Below, in pieces: positions 16,675 through 20,545 of a DNA stretch of 20,545 bases. The DNA is taken from NCBI GenBank assembly GCA_001768125.1, contig MENB01000101.1:1-20545 (forward strand), in the 5' to 3' direction. Both the position numbers and the translations under genes were made by a program. The notes under the pieces were generated by a model. The model was not told the origin of the DNA. It ran no database searches and saw only the letters and a program-made list of their open reading frames with translations. This DNA is from Armatimonadetes bacterium RBG_19FT_COMBO_69_19 (lineage in GTDB: Bacteria; Sysuimicrobiota; Sysuimicrobiia; Sysuimicrobiales; Kaftiobacteriaceae). Position 1 is the first letter of the stretch; every line of letters starts with the position of its first letter.

Positions 16675-17052
16675 ATGTGGCTGCCCATCGCAGGTTTGCT
16701 GGTCGGCATCGTCCTCGGTTTCCTCGTCTCCGTCGAGATCCCGCTCGGGGTCGTGAAGTACACCGCGATCGCCATCCTTGCGGCGATCGACACGATCCTC
16801 GGCGGCGGGCGCGCCCAGCTGGAGGAGCGCTTCGACCTCTCCATCTTCGTCACGGGCTTCTTTGCGAATACCGTGCTCGCCGCGCTGCTCACGGCGATCG
16901 GCGACCTGCTCGGCGTCGACATCTACCTCGGCGCCGTGATCGCGTTCAGCATCCGGATCTTCGGCAACGTCGGCTTCATCCGGCGCGACCTCCTCGAGCG
17001 GTACTGGCGGGGGGCGCGCCGGCGCGAAGCGGCGGGGCAGGCATCCCGGTAG
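16675..17052 (+). CDS. sbp: DUF1290 small basic membrane protein (Sbp-like)
   Basis: This 125-residue protein has about three membrane helices (roughly 3-22, 28-45 and 57-80) plus a fourth hydrophobic stretch, and an Arg-rich C-terminal tail that gives the net positive charge. GFLVSVEIPLGVVKYTAIAILAAIDTILGG is the conserved core of the DUF1290 family, followed by FDLSIFVTGFFANTVLAALL and SIRIFGNVGFIRR. The function is unknown; in Bacillus the homologue Sbp lies before ftsA. The ATG follows GGGGAGG (16658-16664) with a 10-base gap and is 16 bases from the DUF881 stop, so the pair is co-transcribed. It lies 38 bases before gap. Confidence 0.9.
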   Translation: MWLPIAGLLVGIVLGFLVSVEIPLGVVKYTAIAILAAIDTILGGGRAQLEERFDLSIFVTGFFANTVLAALLTAIGDLLGVDIYLGAVIAFSIRIFGNVGFIRRDLLERYWRGARRREAAGQASR

Positions 17053-17090
17053 GCGCCGGGGGAAGAACGAGAGTAGGAGGAGGGTGAGCC

Positions 17091-18104
17091 ATGCCGGTTC
17101 GCATCGGGATCAACGGGTTCGGCCGGATCGGGCGGCAGTCGCTGCGCACGATCCTGGAACGCCACCCGGATACGCTTCAGGTGACCGCGATCAACGACAT
17201 CGCGGACATCCAGACGAACGCGCACCTGTTCAAGCACGACAGCAACTACGGCCACTTCCCCGGCCGGGTGAGCGCGCGCGACGGGGAGCTGGTGATCAAC
17301 GATTGGACGGTCAAGGTCTTCGCCGAGCGCGACCCCGCGGTCATCCCCTGGAAGGAGGCCGGGGTGGATCTCGTCATCGAGTCCACCGGGCGCTTCACCC
17401 AGGCGGAGAAGGCCCGCGGTCACCTGCAGGGCGGCGCGAAGAAGGTGATCATCAGCGCGCCCGGCAAGGGTGAGGACATCACCGTCAACATGGGCGTGAA
17501 CCACGAGCTGTACGATCCGAAGAAGCACACCATCGTCAGCAACGGCTCCTGCACGACGAACGCCCTGTCCGTCACGGCCAAGGTGCTCAGCCGCGAATAC
17601 GGGATCAAGCGCGGCTTCATGACGACCGTCCACTCGTACACCAACACGCAACGCATCCTGGACGTCGTGGGCGAGAACCTGCGGGAGGCCCGCGCCGCGG
17701 CGATCAACATCATCCCCGCCGCGACGGGTGCGGCGAAGGCGATCTTCCTCGTCCTACCGGAGCTCGCGGGGAAGATGCACGGCATCGCGCTGCGCGTGCC
17801 CACGGCCACCGTCTCCATCGTCGACCTGGTCTGCGAGCTGGAGAAACCGACCTCGGCCAAGGACATCAACGCCGCGTTCAAGCGCTACAGCGAGGAGGCG
17901 ATGAAGGGCTTCCTCGGCTACAGCGAGGAGGAGCTCGTCTCGATGGACTACAAGCAGAGCCCCTACTCGGGCATCGTGGACGCGCCGCTGACGACCGTGC
18001 TCTCGGACACCTTCGTGAAGGTCATGTCCTGGTACGACAACGAGTGGGGCTACGCGTGCCGCGTGGCCGACCTGGCCCACTTCATGGCCCAGAAAGGCCT
18101 GTGA
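17091..18104 (+). CDS. gap: Glyceraldehyde-3-phosphate dehydrogenase, type I, variant active-site motifs
   Basis: This enzyme oxidises glyceraldehyde 3-phosphate to 1,3-bisphosphoglycerate with NAD(P). The product is 337 residues, normal length. [10 protein letters not shown] (6-15) is the dinucleotide loop, and D36 in AINDI favours NAD. The catalytic cysteine is C154 and the histidine H181. Several motif positions are unusual: SNGSCTTN in place of the near-universal SNASCTTN, HSYTNTQ in place of HSYTNDQ (T186 where a phosphate-binding aspartate is normal), and [14 protein letters not shown] in place of the common DLPHKDLRRARAAA. The fold and remaining motifs ([40 protein letters not shown]) are intact, so this is a functional-looking variant and not a pseudogene. 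The ATG has a very strong AGGAGGAGGG site (17075-17084). The stop overlaps the pgk start. Confidence 0.96.
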   Translation: MPVRIGINGFGRIGRQSLRTILERHPDTLQVTAINDIADIQTNAHLFKHDSNYGHFPGRVSARDGELVINDWTVKVFAERDPAVIPWKEAGVDLVIESTGRFTQAEKARGHLQGGAKKVIISAPGKGEDITVNMGVNHELYDPKKHTIVSNGSCTTNALSVTAKVLSREYGIKRGFMTTVHSYTNTQRILDVVGENLREARAAAINIIPAATGAAKAIFLVLPELAGKMHGIALRVPTATVSIVDLVCELEKPTSAKDINAAFKRYSEEAMKGFLGYSEEELVSMDYKQSPYSGIVDAPLTTVLSDTFVKVMSWYDNEWGYACRVADLAHFMAQKGL

Positions 18105-19285
18105 ACAAGAAGACCGTCAGCGACGTCAGGGTCCGGGGCAAGCGCGTCCTCGTCCGGGTAGACTTCAACGTCCCCCTCGACGACGAGGGGCGGATCACCG
18201 ACGACCGGCGCATCACGGAATCGCTGCGCACGATCAGCCATCTCCGGGCCCAGGGCGCGCGCGTCATCCTGGCCTCACACTTCGGCCGCCCGGGCGGCAA
18301 GGTGAAAGAGGAGCTGCGGCTGGATCCCGTGGCCGCGCGCCTCAGTGAGCTGCTCAGGGCTCCGGTGCGCAAGCTGTCCGACTGCGCCGGGCCCGAGGTG
18401 GAGGCCGCGGTCGCCGCGATGAAGGATGGCGACGTCGTACTGCTCGAGAACCTGCGCTTCCATCCGGAGGAAGAAGCCAACGACGACCGCTTCGCTCGGT
18501 CGCTCGCGGCCCTTGCCGACCTGTACGTCAATGACGCGTTCGGCACGGCCCACCGGGCGCACGCGTCGACGGTGGGGGTGGCCCGGTACCTCCCCGCGGT
18601 GGCCGGCTTTCTGATGGAGAAGGAGCTCGTGTACCTCTCACGGGCGTTGGAATCTCCCACGCGGCCCTTCGTGGCCATCCTCGGCGGCAAGAAGGTCTCG
18701 GATAAGATCGGGGTGATCCGTAACCTGCTCACGAAAGCCGACGCGCTGCTCATCGGCGGCGCGATGACCTACACGTTCCTGCGCGCCAGGGGCCATCAGG
18801 CGGGCGCCTCCCTCGTCGAGGAGGACAAGATCGATCTCGCCCGGTCCCTCATGGAGGAGGCGGCGCAGCGCAAGGTGGTGTTCCATCTGCCCGAGGACGT
18901 TGTCGTCGCGGACCGCTTCGCGGAGGACGCCGCCCATAAGATCGTACCGGCCCAAGCCATCCCCCCGGGCTGGATGGGGATGGACATCGGGCCCAGGGCC
19001 GCCGAGGCGTACGGCCGCATCATCCGAGAGGCGGGGACCGTGCTCTGGAATGGGCCGATGGGTGTCTTCGAGTTCCCGGTCTTCGCCGGCGGGACGCGGG
19101 AGGTGGCGAAGGCGATGGCCGAGTCGAGCGCGGTGACGATCGTCGGCGGAGGCGACTCCGCGGCGGCCGTGGAGCAGCTCGGTCTCGCCGATCGGATGAC
19201 TCACATCTCCACCGGTGGCGGGGCGTCGCTGGAGTTCATGGAGGGCCGCGAATTGCCCGGCGTCGCGGTGCTGCTGGACAAGTGA
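18101..19285 (+). CDS. pgk: Phosphoglycerate kinase
   Basis: This enzyme transfers phosphate from 1,3-bisphosphoglycerate to ADP, the first ATP-yielding step of glycolysis. The product is 394 residues, normal for bacteria. Substrate-domain motifs are RVDFNVPLD (from R19), [10 protein letters not shown] and [15 protein letters not shown]. Nucleotide-domain motifs are [25 protein letters not shown] and GGGDSAAAV (from 349), then [10 protein letters not shown]. The start is GTG at 18101, which overlaps the gap TGA by 4 bases (GTGA); the same-frame opening reaching into gap is not coding. The stop overlaps the tpiA ATG, so gap-pgk-tpiA are translationally coupled. Confidence 0.97.
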   Translation: MNKKTVSDVRVRGKRVLVRVDFNVPLDDEGRITDDRRITESLRTISHLRAQGARVILASHFGRPGGKVKEELRLDPVAARLSELLRAPVRKLSDCAGPEVEAAVAAMKDGDVVLLENLRFHPEEEANDDRFARSLAALADLYVNDAFGTAHRAHASTVGVARYLPAVAGFLMEKELVYLSRALESPTRPFVAILGGKKVSDKIGVIRNLLTKADALLIGGAMTYTFLRARGHQAGASLVEEDKIDLARSLMEEAAQRKVVFHLPEDVVVADRFAEDAAHKIVPAQAIPPGWMGMDIGPRAAEAYGRIIREAGTVLWNGPMGVFEFPVFAGGTREVAKAMAESSAVTIVGGGDSAAAVEQLGLADRMTHISTGGGASLEFMEGRELPGVAVLLDK

Positions 19286-20040
19286 TGGCGCGCACGCCGC
19301 TCATCGCCGGCAACTGGAAGATGCACAAGACGGTCGGGGACGCCCTCGCCCTCGTGCACGCGCTCCGGCGTGAGGCCCTGCCCGACGGCGTCGAGGTCGC
19401 GGTCTGCCCGCCGTTCACCGCCCTCCCCGAGGTGTCACGCGCCCTCGAAGGCTCGTCGATCCGGCTCGGGGCGCAGAACATGCACTGGGAGGCCCAGGGG
19501 GCGTTCACCGGCGAGATCTCCCCGCTCATGCTGGCCGACCTCGGCTGCCACTACGTCATCGTCGGCCACTCGGAACGGCGGCAGCACTTCGGGGAGACGG
19601 ATGCGATCGTGGCGCGAAAGGTGCGCGCGGTCTTCGCGCACGACCTGGTGCCGATCATGTGCGTGGGGGAGCGCCTGGACGAGCGCGACTCGGGACGGAC
19701 GGACCAGGTGGTTTCGGCTCAGACCGAGGCGGGGATCGCCGGCATGGAACCGTCCCAGGCCGAGCGCCTCGTCATCGCCTACGAGCCGGTGTGGGCGATC
19801 GGGACCGGGCGGTCGGCGAGCGGTGAGGAGGCCAACCGCGTCTGCGGGCTCATCCGGGGCGTGCTCTCGGAGCGGTTCCGATCCGCCGCCGCAGCCATCC
19901 GCATCCTCTATGGCGGCAGCGTGACCCCCGACAATGCTGCTGAGTTCGCCCGACAGAGCGAGATCGACGGCGCCCTGGTTGGAGGCGCCAGCCTCGACCC
20001 GCAGAAGTTCCTCCGGATCATCCACGCGGCCATCCGCTAG
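19285..20040 (+). CDS. tpiA: Triosephosphate isomerase
   Basis: This enzyme interconverts dihydroxyacetone phosphate and glyceraldehyde 3-phosphate. The product is 251 residues, the usual length of the (beta/alpha)8 family. Catalytic residues are all visible: N10 and K12 in AGNWKMHK, H95 in IVGHSERR, and E167 in IAYEPVWAIGTG, the last at the flexible-lid hinge. The phosphate-binding end is ILYGGSVTPDNA and GALVGGASLDP. I prefer ATG 19285, which overlaps the pgk stop as TGATG, over the preceding GTG 19282. This is the last gene of the operon; the following 102 bases hold a promoter-like sequence and no clear terminator. Confidence 0.97.
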   Translation: MARTPLIAGNWKMHKTVGDALALVHALRREALPDGVEVAVCPPFTALPEVSRALEGSSIRLGAQNMHWEAQGAFTGEISPLMLADLGCHYVIVGHSERRQHFGETDAIVARKVRAVFAHDLVPIMCVGERLDERDSGRTDQVVSAQTEAGIAGMEPSQAERLVIAYEPVWAIGTGRSASGEEANRVCGLIRGVLSERFRSAAAAIRILYGGSVTPDNAAEFARQSEIDGALVGGASLDPQKFLRIIHAAIR

Positions 20041-20052
20041 ATACGAACGTTG

Positions 20053-20082
20053 TTGCCAGCGACCTGCTGCATCTTCTAAGAT
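20053..20082 (+). promoter_or_regulatory. Promoter-like sequence before the aminotransferase gene
   Basis: TTGCCA (20053-20058, five of six consensus bases) and TAAGAT (20077-20082, four of six) are 18 bases apart, in the AT-richer core of the 102-base gap after tpiA. Transcription would start near 20088-20092, about 52 bases before the ATG at 20143. A nearby TATACA (20089-20094) has no good -35 partner. The first box is only 13 bases after the tpiA stop. Confidence 0.5.
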
Positions 20083-20142
20083 AGCCACTATACACCCACC
20101 CTGTCGGGGCGATACGCCGGGCCAACAGCCGAAAACCCGAAC

Positions 20143-20545
20143 ATGCAGACGCCCGAACACGACGAGATCCTCCTCATTCCCGGCCCCACCATGCTGCCGC
20201 CGGAAGTCCGCGCCGCGATGAGCGCTCAAATGGTGAATCACCGGGGGGAGACGTTCGGGCGCACCCTGGCGGAAGTCCTGAAGGGCCTCGCGCAGATCTT
20301 CCAGACCTCATCACCCGTGCTGCCGTTTGCTGCGTCCGGCACGGGCGGGCTGGAGGCAGCCGTCGTCAACGTCCTCTCACCCGGGGATCGCGTCCTCGCC
20401 CTGACCTGCGGCGCGTTCGGTGACCGCTTCGCGGAGATCGCCCGAACCTACGGGGCCGAGGTGATCCCGGTCGAGGCGCCGTGGGGATCAGGGGTCGAGC
20501 CTGCGACGGTGGCCGAGGCGCTGCGCCGCCACCAACGGGTCTCGG
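20143..20545 (+). CDS. Class V aminotransferase, alanine/serine-glyoxylate type (3'-partial)
   Basis: Only the first 134 codons are in the window, and the frame runs open to the end. The N terminus reads EILLIPGPTMLPPEVRAAM, then VNHRGETFGRTLAEVL, FAASGTGGLEAAVVNVLSPGD and LALTCGAFGDRFAEIAR. This is the standard opening of PLP-dependent class V enzymes of the serine-pyruvate / alanine-glyoxylate / phosphoserine-like group. The PLP lysine lies beyond the edge, so the substrate cannot be set. Such a gene next to lower-glycolysis genes often goes with serA in a serine-from-3-phosphoglycerate route, but serA is not visible here. The ATG at 20143 has no strong Shine-Dalgarno; the promoter-like sequence upstream supports a separate transcript. 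Confidence 0.88.
   Translation, partial: MQTPEHDEILLIPGPTMLPPEVRAAMSAQMVNHRGETFGRTLAEVLKGLAQIFQTSSPVLPFAASGTGGLEAAVVNVLSPGDRVLALTCGAFGDRFAEIARTYGAEVIPVEAPWGSGVEPATVAEALRRHQRVS

Noticed and set aside
1..20545. Mobile elements, CRISPR arrays, tRNA or rRNA genes
   Set aside because: No transposase-like product, regularly spaced repeats or RNA gene signatures were seen, and coding is continuous.

Overview
The window is a GC-rich, densely packed bacterial chromosome segment with every recognisable gene on the + strand and no intergenic gap longer than about 140 bases. It encodes core energy metabolism. No mobile element, CRISPR array, tRNA or rRNA was seen. The organism is probably a bacterium of the Terrabacteria type. 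It has a V/A-type rotary ATPase in the same gene order as Thermus (I-K-E-C-F-A-B-D), a two-helix signal-peptide-bearing proteolipid, and a DUF881-DUF1290 gene pair that is typical of Bacillota and Actinomycetota relatives. The phylum cannot be fixed from this sequence; a Deinococcota, Armatimonadota, Bacillota or uncultured thermophile-type lineage would all fit.

Region 1 (1-7148) is the distal half of a respiratory complex I operon: nuoH (5'-truncated by the window edge), nuoJ, nuoK, nuoL, nuoM and nuoN, with gaps of at most 4 bases or overlaps. It is closed by a DinB-like metal-hydrolase-fold gene only 3 bases after nuoN. nuoI, which usually lies between nuoH and nuoJ, is absent there. NuoH carries an apparent extra two-helix stretch, and NuoL has a 26-residue tandem duplication near its C terminus.

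Region 2 (7149-15836) is a complete V/A-type ATPase operon in the order H/G-like stalk, I, K, E, C, F, A, B, D. It starts from a good sigma70-type promoter (TTGACG, 18 bp, TATGAT) followed by a long leader hairpin of 17 pairs with a 3-base loop. A second, weaker internal promoter may precede subunit K.

Region 3 (15833-20040) starts at another sigma70-like promoter that overlaps the atpD stop codon. It holds a DUF881 membrane/coiled-coil protein, a DUF1290 small basic membrane protein, and the glycolytic trio gap-pgk-tpiA, translationally coupled by overlaps. The GAPDH has unusual residues in its catalytic and phosphate-binding motifs.

Region 4 (20041-20545) has a third promoter-like sequence and the start of a class V aminotransferase that runs off the window.

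Together the genes link a proton-pumping quinone reductase, a rotary ATPase that can make or use ATP with that gradient, and the lower half of glycolysis/gluconeogenesis. I see no clear evidence of an undescribed multi-gene system. The points most worth a second look are the ATPase leader hairpin, the NuoL duplication, the displaced nuoI, the variant GAPDH, and the shared 18-bp promoter spacing.
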